Part shown: positions 1 through 7,859 of the stretch, piece after piece
How positions within the stretch are numbered: position 1 is the stretch's first letter
How the letters are laid out: each line of letters starts with the position of its first letter
From: Kordiimonadaceae bacterium
GTDB lineage: Bacteria; Pseudomonadota; Alphaproteobacteria; Sphingomonadales; Emcibacteraceae
Reading direction: 5' to 3'
Assembly (NCBI GenBank): GCA_018699075.1
Contig: JABIPV010000363.1
Coordinates: forward strand, 1-13,983
Length of the DNA stretch: 13,983 nt
The notes under the pieces: generated by a model
What the model saw: only the letters and a program-made list of their open reading frames with translations
Told to the model about the DNA's origin: nothing
The model's database searches: none
Position numbers and translations under genes: made by a program

Positions 1-1627
1 CTTTCGGTGTTTGCGAAATACCGTCAAAATATGGAAGTTCAGACGCCGAATAAAGCGGCCAGTTACCCGCGTCTTCTTCGATAGGATAATCCATCTTTTG
101 CCAACCCAATTGGCTAGACCCTTTGCGACCAGCGTGTCCTAACTGCATACAGATTTTTGTTTCTGTATTTTGATGGACGAAATCGACAATTTCTTTCCAC
201 TTTTCTTCTTGTTTATCGGTCCAAAGTCCCGGGCAACCACGAGTAATACGTGCTTCTGGTGATGGACATGTCATTTCCACATAAATAAGTCCCATGCCGC
301 CTTTCGCGGCCCCGCCATAATGAATAAGATGCCAATTAGTCGGATTGCCATCTTCATCTGCTGAATATTGAGCCATGGGAGACATCACCACCCGATTACG
401 CAGCTCCATACTTTTTAACTTATATTTTGTAAACATAGGCGTAGGACGACTTTCACGGTAATCATAACCGCTTTCCTTATAATATCGCTCATACCATGCT
501 GTATCCATTTTTTCAGCAAAGTCCGGATCACGTAATATCAAATTATCATAAGTGACCGATTTTGAACGACACATGACAACCGCTGCGAATTGCATCAAAT
601 CCATATCCCATGAACGATCCATATGTTCAAACCAACTTAAAGAAACATCAGCATTGTGCTGTAATATTTGTACAGGCGTTTCTCGTTCAGCTACGTAGGC
701 TTTAAAAGCGGCTTCAATGGATGTTTCACCGTGTTCAACCATGGCGTCCGATAGGGCAATGGCACATTCCATCGCAAGCTTGGTTCCAGAACCAATTGAA
801 AAATGGGCCGATGCTTTGGCGTCACCCAAAATAGCAATATTTTTATGATACCAATTGTTACAATAAATACGTGGAAATTGTCGCCACATAGAACGATTTG
901 TAATTAAGCCATGGCCTTCTAATTCTTCCGCAAAAATTTCTTCTAATTTATTCGCAGTTCCTTGCTCATTAAATTCTTCAAACTGCCATTTTTGCCAACA
1001 CTCATCTGACATTTCAAACACCCATGTTGATGTACCTTCTTCATATTGATAAGTGTGGGCACAAATTGGTCCGTGAATTGTGTCTTTAAAAAAGTAAGTA
1101 AAATCTTCGACGGTGCGCGTCGAGCCCATCCATGTAAATCGATTGGTTTTTTGAATAATAGAAGGATTAAAAAACTCTTTATAATGATCGCGAATTTGTG
1201 AGCCTATACCATCACTGGCGAGTATCATATCGGATGAAGCGAAATCATTTTCTAGGTTTTTAACATCTATGTGAGTACCAAACGTCAATTTAACCCCAAG
1301 TGCTTCGCATCTATTATGAAGTACTTTTAATAAATTAAGCCGGGAACAACCGGCAAAGCCATTGCCTGTGCATCTTGCTTCTTCGCCTTTATAACGAATA
1401 ATAATATCGTCCCAATAGGCAAATTCATCGCGGATAAGATCATACGATTCAGGATCTCGGCTTAGAAATTCATCTAATGTTTCGTCGGAAAATACTACAC
1501 CAAAACCAAAAGTATCGTCCGGCATATTTTGTTCAAAAACTTCAATATCCCAGTCAGGCTTCGCTTTTTTAGTAAGTATCGCGTAATAAAGTCCGCCCGG
1601 ACCTCCACCAATGATAGAGATTTTCAT
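1..1627 (-). CDS. 2-aminobenzoyl-CoA monooxygenase/reductase (salicylyl-CoA 5-hydroxylase family), 3'-truncated by the window edge
   Basis: The open frame runs from an ATG at 1627 to the left edge without a stop, giving 542 codons of a protein that in this family is roughly 750-800 residues. The N-terminal part is a flavoprotein monooxygenase. It has the dinucleotide motif GGGPGG at residues 7-12 and a second FAD motif (ILGDAKASAHFSIGSG) at about 265-285. From about residue 400 an old-yellow-enzyme-like NADH:flavin oxidoreductase domain begins, with RNRVVMSPMAQYS and, further on, a QLGHAGRKGSS stretch. This fusion is known from Azoarcus evansii, where it hydroxylates and then reduces the ring of 2-aminobenzoyl-CoA, and from salicylyl-CoA 5-hydroxylases. 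The CoA ligase and the RidA, acyl-CoA dehydrogenase and crotonase genes nearby favour the anthraniloyl-CoA substrate. A strong Shine-Dalgarno AGGAGGG (1641-1635) lies 7 nt from the ATG. It is divergent from a MarR gene. The cytoplasmic location and exact substrate are inferred. Confidence 0.88.
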   Translation of the reverse strand, partial: MKISIIGGGPGGLYYAILTKKAKPDWDIEVFEQNMPDDTFGFGVVFSDETLDEFLSRDPESYDLIRDEFAYWDDIIIRYKGEEARCTGNGFAGCSRLNLLKVLHNRCEALGVKLTFGTHIDVKNLENDFASSDMILASDGIGSQIRDHYKEFFNPSIIQKTNRFTWMGSTRTVEDFTYFFKDTIHGPICAHTYQYEEGTSTWVFEMSDECWQKWQFEEFNEQGTANKLEEIFAEELEGHGLITNRSMWRQFPRIYCNNWYHKNIAILGDAKASAHFSIGSGTKLAMECAIALSDAMVEHGETSIEAAFKAYVAERETPVQILQHNADVSLSWFEHMDRSWDMDLMQFAAVVMCRSKSVTYDNLILRDPDFAEKMDTAWYERYYKESGYDYRESRPTPMFTKYKLKSMELRNRVVMSPMAQYSADEDGNPTNWHLIHYGGAAKGGMGLIYVEMTCPSPEARITRGCPGLWTDKQEEKWKEIVDFVHQNTETKICMQLGHAGRKGSSQLGWQKMDYPIEEDAGNWPLYSASELPYFDGISQTPK

Positions 1628-1750
1628 GTGCTGTCCCTCCTGAAATTTAAGAAATTACCCTACAGCCGTTTATCTTACGTGTAAACTATATTTGTCCGCT
1701 TGCAGTTTTAGACGGGGTAGATATAGTGCTATTCAGGGAGAAAAAAGTAT
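1628..1750. promoter_or_regulatory. Divergent promoter region between the monooxygenase/reductase gene (-) and MarR gene (+)
   Basis: These 123 bp separate two divergently transcribed genes, the usual place for a MarR protein to control both itself and its target. A plausible plus-strand sigma70-type promoter is TTGCAG (1700-1705), a 16-nt spacer, then TATAGT (1722-1727). Partial dyads are visible: GTTTA (1668-1672) with TAAAC (1682-1686), TTAC (1675-1678) with GTAA (1681-1684), and ACTATAT (1685-1691) with ATATAGT (1721-1727). None is long enough to name as an operator with confidence. Confidence 0.5.
1635..1641 (-). promoter_or_regulatory. Strong ribosome binding site for the monooxygenase/reductase gene
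   Basis: On the minus strand the sequence reads AGGAGGG, followed by 7 nt and the ATG at 1627. It fixes the start codon, and the encoded protein begins directly with the beta strand leading into the FAD-binding GGGPGG motif, as the family does. Confidence 0.8.
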
Positions 1751-2206
1751 ATGACAGAAAACAAATATACAGAAAGACAGCGTGAAAGCCTTAAACTTTG
1801 GATAGAACTGGTGCGCTATTCAGGTAAGTTAGAGCAGATAATTGATGAAAAACTTAGGCAACATCACGGGCAAAATATTTCTCGGTTTGACGTATTATCG
1901 CAGCTGGAAAGGGAACGCAAAACGGGCCTTACCATTGGTGAGCTCGCGGGGCGACTGATTGCCTCAAAAGGAAACATCACTGGGTTACTGGATCGAATGT
2001 TAAAAGATGCTTTGATAACTAAAACGGCCAAAAAGGATGATAAACGTAGTTATATCATTAACATTTCCGATAAAGGGCTTTTGATCTTCAAAGCAATGGC
2101 AGATAATAATGCCAAATGGATTGAACAATCACTCCAATCAATTGATATTGATAATATGAAAGAATTTACAAAATTTTTAAGTACGGCGCGGGTTTCACTA
2201 GATTAA
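1751..2206 (+). CDS. MarR-family transcriptional regulator, divergent from the monooxygenase/reductase gene
   Basis: This 151-residue protein has the length and plan of a MarR winged-helix repressor. An N-terminal dimerisation helix (about 1-40) is followed by the winged-helix core (about 43-112). The recognition helix region is LTIGELAGRLIASKGNITGLLDRM, and the wing contains KKDDKRSYIINISDKG. A C-terminal helix returns to the dimer interface. MarR proteins bind palindromic DNA as dimers and release it on binding small aromatic ligands or aryl-CoA thioesters. The start is supported by AGGGAG at 1735-1740, 10 nt upstream of the ATG. The gene is divergent from the aryl-CoA monooxygenase/reductase, so control of that gene is the natural inference. 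The ligand is unknown, with anthranilate, anthraniloyl-CoA or an indolic acid as candidates. It converges with the ligase gene, leaving only 2 bp between the stop codons. Confidence 0.85.
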   Translation: MTENKYTERQRESLKLWIELVRYSGKLEQIIDEKLRQHHGQNISRFDVLSQLERERKTGLTIGELAGRLIASKGNITGLLDRMLKDALITKTAKKDDKRSYIINISDKGLLIFKAMADNNAKWIEQSLQSIDIDNMKEFTKFLSTARVSLD

Positions 2207-2213
2207 ATTTAAT
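2202..2213. repeat. 12-bp palindrome holding both convergent stop codons
   Basis: ATTAAATTTAAT is a perfect palindrome. It contains the TAA of the plus-strand MarR gene (2204-2206) and the TAA of the minus-strand CoA ligase (2209-2211). No GC-rich stem or flanking U-tract is present, so it does not look like an ordinary intrinsic terminator. It may simply reflect two converging ochre stops in AT-rich DNA. Confidence 0.5.
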
Positions 2214-3777
2214 TCTTTAAATCTTTTCTAAGCAATTTTCCTGTGGCTGATTTTGGCAGACTATCCCTAAATTCGACCGCACGTGGATATTTATAAGGTG
2301 CAACATTCGATTTAACGAACTTCTGAATATCTTTAATTAAATCTTCGCCTTCAACAAAGCCTTCATTTAAGACAATAAAAGCTTTTACAATGGTGCCTCT
2401 TTCAGCATCAGGGGCACCGATTACGGCACATTCTAATACTGCGTCGTGCCCCATAATCGCCTGTTCTACTTCTGGGGAAGCGATATTATAACCGGCGGAT
2501 ATAATTATATCATCGCCTCGCGCCACAAACCAAAAATACCCATCCTCATCTTGTTTGAATATATCACCTGTAATATTCCAACCGTTTGTTACATATTTTT
2601 CTTGTCTATCGCCATTTAAATATCGACATCCCGTCGGTCCCTTAACCACTAATCGTCCTGCTTCGCCTCTTGGAAGAGGATTATCATCATCACCCCATAT
2701 TTCCGCTTGATATCCCGGAACAACTTTTCCGGTTGAACCGGGTCTAATATCATCGCCAGATGCAGAAATAAAAACATGTATCATTTCTGTCGCACCAATA
2801 CCGTCAACCAGCCTGATGCCCGTAACTGCATAAAAATCATCCGATACAGATAAAGGTAAATTCTCACCCGCGGAGATGCATGTTTTAAGGCTTGAAATAT
2901 CATGCTCGCTTATATGATCAATTATCACTTTATAGGCCGTTGGTGCGGTAAATAAAGTCGTCACCTGATATTTTTCAACTATACCTAAAATGACTTTCGG
3001 ACCACCACCTTCAAAAAATACCACAGACGCACCAAAACGGGCGGGGAATACAAGCAGTCCACCAAGCCCAAATGTAAATGCAAGCGGTGGAGAGCCGCAG
3101 AAAACATCTTCAGGTAAAGGTTTTAAAGTATATTTGGCAAAGCTATCGGCCATGGCCAATATGTCACGGTGAAAATGCATGGTTGCTTTAGGAAGACCTG
3201 TTGTTCCTGATGTAAACGCTAGTAAGGCTAAATCATCCGACTTGGTTTTTACCGCTTCAAACTGTCCATTTCTTTCTGACATCTTTTGCTCTATATCAGA
3301 AAATGAAACAACATGTGCGGCTTTCCCTTTGCACGTTTCAGATAAATCAATGATCAGGTTATCTTCAATAATAATGACATCCGGCTGACCAACTTCTATG
3401 ATTGCATCCAGTTCTTTTTGTCTCAGCATGGTCATGGTGGTTACAGCGATCCCACCCGCCTTAAGAACAGCATACCAAAGCACCGCTAACATTGGCGTGT
3501 TATTTCCACGAAGAAGTACCCTGTTGCCAGGAATAATGTTATAATCTTCACATAGAACGGCAGCAGTCTGATTGGATTTATGGTTTAAATCATCATAAGT
3601 CCAAACCAATTTTCCCATTTTAATCGCAGAATTATTTGGATACCCGTTATCCAGTAATTCTTCAGCAGCATTTAAATATTTTGGATAGGCAGGCACTTTA
3701 TCGCCAAATAAAAATTCTGGCCAGGTTGCTTGTTCAGGCAGTCTGTCTAAAGCGAAAGTATCAATGTGAGCCGTCAT
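2209..3777 (-). CDS. 2-aminobenzoate-CoA ligase (benzoate-CoA ligase family)
   Basis: This 522-residue ANL-superfamily adenylate-forming enzyme activates an aromatic acid as acyl-AMP and then as the CoA thioester. The P-loop FTSGTTGLPK lies at residues 188-197. A GATE adenine-contact motif lies in the middle, the ITGDIFKQDEDGYFWFVAR hinge/A7-A8 region follows, and the C-terminal PKSATGK motif places the adenylation-half-reaction lysine at K514. The length matches benzoate-CoA and 2-aminobenzoate-CoA ligases (about 520-545). The opening TAHIDTFALDRLPEQATWPEF resembles the 2-aminobenzoate-CoA ligase branch as I remember it. It is the last gene of the minus operon, starting 3 nt after the stop of the embedded MarR gene with only a weak ribosome site (GGGTAAT), so translational coupling is likely. 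With an anthraniloyl-CoA monooxygenase-type gene next door, anthranilate is the best substrate guess. Benzoate or salicylate cannot be excluded. Confidence 0.85.
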   Translation of the reverse strand: MTAHIDTFALDRLPEQATWPEFLFGDKVPAYPKYLNAAEELLDNGYPNNSAIKMGKLVWTYDDLNHKSNQTAAVLCEDYNIIPGNRVLLRGNNTPMLAVLWYAVLKAGGIAVTTMTMLRQKELDAIIEVGQPDVIIIEDNLIIDLSETCKGKAAHVVSFSDIEQKMSERNGQFEAVKTKSDDLALLAFTSGTTGLPKATMHFHRDILAMADSFAKYTLKPLPEDVFCGSPPLAFTFGLGGLLVFPARFGASVVFFEGGGPKVILGIVEKYQVTTLFTAPTAYKVIIDHISEHDISSLKTCISAGENLPLSVSDDFYAVTGIRLVDGIGATEMIHVFISASGDDIRPGSTGKVVPGYQAEIWGDDDNPLPRGEAGRLVVKGPTGCRYLNGDRQEKYVTNGWNITGDIFKQDEDGYFWFVARGDDIIISAGYNIASPEVEQAIMGHDAVLECAVIGAPDAERGTIVKAFIVLNEGFVEGEDLIKDIQKFVKSNVAPYKYPRAVEFRDSLPKSATGKLLRKDLKN

Positions 3778-3780
3778 ATA

Positions 3781-4254
3781 TTACCCATTTTCGTTAAGAT
3801 TTTTTCTTACACTCATCAATATATTGGTAAAAGTTACAATATCATCTTCTGCAATACCATCAAAAGCTTTCTTATAAACATCACTTGCCAATTGCTTTAG
3901 ATTTCCTAAAATTTGTTTGCCCTTATCCGTTATAAAAACCTCAACCACCCGATTATCATTGGGAAAGGGTATTCGTTTCACGAGCGCGTCCTTTTCCATT
4001 CTCATTAATATACGGGTAATGGTTGATATTTTCGTCACCGAACGTCGAGATAAATCACCAACTGTACTTGGGTTTTTATCACCAAGTAACATCAACACTC
4101 GCCAGCTTGGTTGATCCATATTAAAGGATTTAAGCTTTACAGTCATTTGATCAATATAAGTGGCTGATGTTCTATTTAAGTTATAAAGAGGATAATCATC
4201 AAGAATGAAATCAGGATGATCCGGTCCAGTTAAACTCACCTTCTTGTGCGTCAT
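3781..4254 (-). CDS. MarR-family transcriptional regulator embedded in the catabolic operon
   Basis: This 157-residue protein has a MarR-type winged helix at about residues 45-120. The core contains PSWRVLMLLGDKNPSTVGDL, the recognition helix TKISTITRILMRMEKDALVKR, and the wing PNDNRVVEVFITDKGKQ. The ATG at 4254 keeps a DDYPLYNLNRTSATYIDQM segment that is typical of the first dimerisation helix of this group, so the next Met (residue 37) would be too late. The gene starts inside iorB, overlapping its last 44 bp in another frame, and ends 3 nt before the ligase start. It must therefore be co-translated with catabolic enzymes, suggesting autoregulation of the operon. It is clearly distinct from the MarR at 1751-2206. 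Its target is probably the 8640-8798 divergent promoter region, but this is inferred. The ligand is unknown. Confidence 0.85.
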   Translation of the reverse strand: MTHKKVSLTGPDHPDFILDDYPLYNLNRTSATYIDQMTVKLKSFNMDQPSWRVLMLLGDKNPSTVGDLSRRSVTKISTITRILMRMEKDALVKRIPFPNDNRVVEVFITDKGKQILGNLKQLASDVYKKAFDGIAEDDIVTFTNILMSVRKNLNENG

Positions 4255-5725
4255 TGCCTGTTAATCTTTCTGCCTGATGATCTTTCAAACTCTGGTTAAA
4301 TTCTGTACCCTTGTCACTGAGTAGTGCCGCGTCCCTAAGTTCAGCAATTTTCTCAGCGAGATTTTCTTCATTTTCATGTTCCACAGCGAAAGCCATAATA
4401 CGTGAAAAACGGTTGATACCCCGCGCGTGAGTATCGCCGTATCCTTTGATAAGTCTTGGGCATTTCGCAATTTCTGCTGTTACGTCTGGTTTTTGCTGTG
4501 CGTATTTTTGAACGAGATCAAGCCACGCGATAATTCTTCTGTCTTCGGTATGATAACGCAGACTTACCTTGCGCAGAAACCGTAGTTTCGCCACCCCGCG
4601 CAATAAAATATAGCCGAGTATCGTTTTGGGTCTAATGATGCGACCTGTTGAAAATAATGGCGATAAAATTTTCTTAAAAATTTTCGAGCCGCTCATCATA
4701 CGGCCCATGCCCGCCGGCAGTATATCCGTGAATTCTTCATATCTGGGGTGGAAATAATCGTGACCGTACCAAATTTGATTTTCTGTGGCACGAATTTCAG
4801 ATGATATTTTTTCTGACCGCTCGTGGCGGGTTTTTAAATCCGCCACCCTGATCACATCTTCAAATCCCATCCACAGGGCCAAATATCGGGCCACTTCCGT
4901 AACCAATGTGCCATTGATAGCTTCTAAGCGATCCAAATAAAGGCTTGCATAATCCCCATCTTGATAATCAACAAGTCGATGAACACCGTACGTAATAATG
5001 GCTTGAGCGTCTTCTGGAAAGGTTTCTATACGGTCCAATAAAGCAGACGATGAAGTTTTATCTAATCCACAATTATTTTGTGCAAGTTTTTCAATATCGC
5101 CATTTGCCCCTTTATATCCCAGATCGAAACCTGCCAGATTTGTTTCAATAGCGCGGCCAGAATTTTTTATGGTTTGCTCAAATGCCGCACGGGAAAAGGG
5201 AAGCGCTCCTGACCCAGCCAAAGCACCAAAGAGCACACTTGAAATAACACTGGAAGAGCGAAGAACCATTTCATCCATATCAAAAAGAATTAAGTTTTTT
5301 GCGGCATTTTCAATTGCACTACGCACATTATCACTATTCAAACGGCCATCGCCCATATCTTCTTTTTCGGATATGGCATAAACGCGATGATCAGATGCGA
5401 TCAGTGTGGTTCTATCTGCTGTAACTATACCACGATTAACCGCCCGTGCGGCTTCCATTAATTCAGACGCAAGGCAAATATCCACATCACCCGGAACGGG
5501 CATTAACGAAAGAATAGGCTCCCGTCCTTCTTTTATTGCTAATTCTTCTGGGAATAACTCAATGGCATAAATGGTTGCTCCCGTCCGTTGGGCAACGCCT
5601 GCAATTGCGGTATATTGGGCAAGATATCCATTATTTTCCGCCAGTTCAACTATCCAGCTACTAAGAACACCACCGCCTTGGCCGCCTAATGCGGATACGG
5701 CGATTGAAATACGAGAGCGGGTCAT
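4211..5725 (-). CDS. iorB: Indolepyruvate:ferredoxin oxidoreductase-type beta subunit with C-terminal DUF6537-like domain
   Basis: This 504-residue protein pairs with the alpha subunit encoded immediately upstream, and the start overlaps the alpha stop (ATGA, 5722-5725). The N-terminal ~200 residues are the 2-oxoacid oxidoreductase gamma/catalytic domain, with the glycine-rich ALGGQGGG at 12-19 and QRTGATIYAIELF further on. The remaining ~300 residues match the shape of the DUF6537 extension found in IOR proteins of aerobic proteobacteria, including RTENQIWYGHDYFHPRYEEF-like and KTILGYILLRGVAKLRFLRK-like stretches. Classical archaeal IorB is only about 200 residues, so the tail is substantial. 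The complex oxidatively decarboxylates aryl-2-oxoacids to aryl-acyl-CoA, passing electrons to an iron-sulphur carrier. Indolepyruvate is the textbook substrate. In this context 2-aminobenzoylformate (isatinate) is an alternative I propose. The beta C-terminus overlaps the MarR gene by 44 bp. Confidence 0.83.
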   Translation of the reverse strand: MTRSRISIAVSALGGQGGGVLSSWIVELAENNGYLAQYTAIAGVAQRTGATIYAIELFPEELAIKEGREPILSLMPVPGDVDICLASELMEAARAVNRGIVTADRTTLIASDHRVYAISEKEDMGDGRLNSDNVRSAIENAAKNLILFDMDEMVLRSSSVISSVLFGALAGSGALPFSRAAFEQTIKNSGRAIETNLAGFDLGYKGANGDIEKLAQNNCGLDKTSSSALLDRIETFPEDAQAIITYGVHRLVDYQDGDYASLYLDRLEAINGTLVTEVARYLALWMGFEDVIRVADLKTRHERSEKISSEIRATENQIWYGHDYFHPRYEEFTDILPAGMGRMMSGSKIFKKILSPLFSTGRIIRPKTILGYILLRGVAKLRFLRKVSLRYHTEDRRIIAWLDLVQKYAQQKPDVTAEIAKCPRLIKGYGDTHARGINRFSRIMAFAVEHENEENLAEKIAELRDAALLSDKGTEFNQSLKDHQAERLTGNDAQEGEFNWTGSS

Positions 5726-7851
5726 AGGATACCCGCTTTCTTCAGACGGTTTAAGCGTTTTCGCTCAGCACTATTTTGCATCCAACCGATTATTGATGCC
5801 CGAATGCCGTTTTTAAATTTATCCCAAATATTTGGATTATAAACCAATGTCACTTTTGAAAAAGACGGACAAAGCACAGCAGCATGGGCAACTTCACCAC
5901 AATGACCACAACCCACACAGCTGTTATCAACATAGGCAATAGGGTCTGATTTCAAAGGATCTGGATTTTCTTTTAACGTAAGCGACGGACAACCAGACAT
6001 ACGGATACAGCTGTGATCCCCCGTACAGGTATCACTATCTACGTAAAACCGGTCGCGTTCCACGCGTTTTAAAGCTTTTACATTTCTGATAAATTCGGGC
6101 TTCACTCGGCGTTGACGATTAAGTTGACATTCACCCTTTGCAACAATCACCTTTGGGCCCCGAACTTTTGTTGTCATCGCTTCATGAAGCGTTCGGTGCA
6201 TTTCCACAAGATCATAAGTACGTACAGTTTTTACCCATGTCACACCAACCCCTTTTACCGCTTCGGCGATATCATGTTCGGTGCTGCGTTTTTCATGTTC
6301 ACCTGCGGATGATAATAAATCCTGCCCGCCTGTGGCCGCCGTATAATTATTATCAACGATCATTAAAACATTATCTGTTTTATTAAACACTGCATTTCCA
6401 ACGCCACTGGTTAGACCATTATGCCAAAACCCACCGTCACCCATGATCGATAAAGTGCGTTGCTTTGCGTCCTTATTAAACGCAGATGCACCCGCCCAAC
6501 CAAGGCCATATCCCATGGTTGTATTGCCTATATTAAAGGGTGGCAAAATTGAAAATAAATGACAGCCAATATCTGCACTTACATGAAATGCACCTATATC
6601 CTTTTCCACCAGTTGAATGGCCGTGAACATGGGGCGTTCGGGACAACCCGTACAAAATCCGGCGGGACGTTGAGGCACATCAATGGGCGCGGCGGCAGGT
6701 ACGTTATGTGATTTAGGCTTTAAAATATCATTGGTTTCGGCAAATTTCTCAATGCCTTTTTTAATCACATCACTGGTATATTCCCCAATATCACTGATCA
6801 TATCTTTACCATTTAAAATAGTATCTGATCCAGCTTGGCGCAATATGGTATTCAGTTCTTGTTCAATATAATTGGGATGACCCTCTTCAACCAACAGAAC
6901 CGCTTTTTTACCCGCCGTAAAATCAAGTATTTCGTCATTTATCACAGGATAAGTAACATTCATTACATATATGGGAAGGTCCGCATCACCGAAAGCATTA
7001 CTTAATCCCAAAAGTTCCAGAGCACGGATCAGGCTGTTATATAGTCCCCCTTGAACAATGATGCCCACGTCACCCTTTTCAGCACCAAGATGCTCATTTA
7101 ATTTTTTCGCTTTAATAAAATCCACCGCAGTCGGCCAGCGTGATGTCAATTTTTCATGTTCATGAAGATAATTCGCAGGGGGCAATACAATGCGTGAAGT
7201 ATCTCTAACGGGGTTTTCCATAGCTTCTTGAATGGTAAATTCAGGGCTTACATTATCCTTTGCCATAAAGCGTCCATAGACATGACAGGCCCTGATGCGC
7301 AATTGCAACATCACGGGTGTATTTGAAGCCTCCGAAAGTTCAAACCCTGTTTCAACCGCATCAACGATTGATGTTAAATTTGGTCGTGGGTCGAGCAGCC
7401 ACATTTGCGATTTCATGGCAAACGCATGACTGCGTTCCTGCATGATCGATGACCCTTCACCGTAATCTTCACCAACGATAATAAGTGCGCCGCCTGTAAC
7501 ACCCCCTGATGCTACATTCGCGAGCGCGTCACTGGCGACATTGGTACCGACTGTGGATTTCCATGTCACTGCACCACGCAGAGGATAATTTACGGACGCC
7601 GCGAGCATGGCAGCCGCCGTGGCCTCACTGGCGGACGCTTCAAAATGAACATTAAGTTCATTCATAATATCTTCCGCGTCAGAAAGCACATCCATTAAAT
7701 GGGATATGGGAGAACCTTGATAACCACCCACATAAGAAACACCTGCTTGAAGTAATCCTTTTGTGACCGCAAGAATACCTTCGCCGCGAAATTCTTCACC
7801 TGCGCCAAGTCTTAGCTTTTCAACTTCTTTTTTAAAAGACCGTTCAGCCAT
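5722..7851 (-). CDS. iorA: Indolepyruvate:ferredoxin oxidoreductase-type alpha subunit (TPP and Fe-S)
   Basis: This is the 709-residue catalytic subunit of a thiamine-diphosphate-dependent 2-oxoacid:acceptor oxidoreductase. The N-terminal pyrimidine-binding domain includes GGYQGSPISHLMD and GEDYGEGSSIMQERSHAFA. The TPP-Mg motif runs from GDGGFWHNG to VDNNYTAATGG, preceded by CTGCPERP. The C-terminal ferredoxin-like domain has one complete 4Fe-4S set (C645, C648, C651, C661, followed by P). A second set is incomplete: C609, D612, C615, C621, with Asp where a Cys would be expected. It converts an aryl 2-oxoacid plus CoA to acyl-CoA and CO2. It sits 8 nt after the cyclase gene with no good Shine-Dalgarno, and its stop overlaps the iorB start, indicating coupled translation of equimolar subunits. 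The family call is firm; the substrate is not. Indolepyruvate and isatinate are both reasonable. Confidence 0.88.
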   Translation of the reverse strand: MAERSFKKEVEKLRLGAGEEFRGEGILAVTKGLLQAGVSYVGGYQGSPISHLMDVLSDAEDIMNELNVHFEASASEATAAAMLAASVNYPLRGAVTWKSTVGTNVASDALANVASGGVTGGALIIVGEDYGEGSSIMQERSHAFAMKSQMWLLDPRPNLTSIVDAVETGFELSEASNTPVMLQLRIRACHVYGRFMAKDNVSPEFTIQEAMENPVRDTSRIVLPPANYLHEHEKLTSRWPTAVDFIKAKKLNEHLGAEKGDVGIIVQGGLYNSLIRALELLGLSNAFGDADLPIYVMNVTYPVINDEILDFTAGKKAVLLVEEGHPNYIEQELNTILRQAGSDTILNGKDMISDIGEYTSDVIKKGIEKFAETNDILKPKSHNVPAAAPIDVPQRPAGFCTGCPERPMFTAIQLVEKDIGAFHVSADIGCHLFSILPPFNIGNTTMGYGLGWAGASAFNKDAKQRTLSIMGDGGFWHNGLTSGVGNAVFNKTDNVLMIVDNNYTAATGGQDLLSSAGEHEKRSTEHDIAEAVKGVGVTWVKTVRTYDLVEMHRTLHEAMTTKVRGPKVIVAKGECQLNRQRRVKPEFIRNVKALKRVERDRFYVDSDTCTGDHSCIRMSGCPSLTLKENPDPLKSDPIAYVDNSCVGCGHCGEVAHAAVLCPSFSKVTLVYNPNIWDKFKNGIRASIIGWMQNSAERKRLNRLKKAGIL

Positions 7852-7859
7852 TTAATTAT

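Noticed and set aside
1668..1686. GTTTA/TAAAC dyad as an operator for the divergent MarR
   Set aside because: Only 5-bp arms with an unmatched 9-bp centre, easily expected by chance in AT-rich DNA. It is mentioned in the region note but not called as a site.
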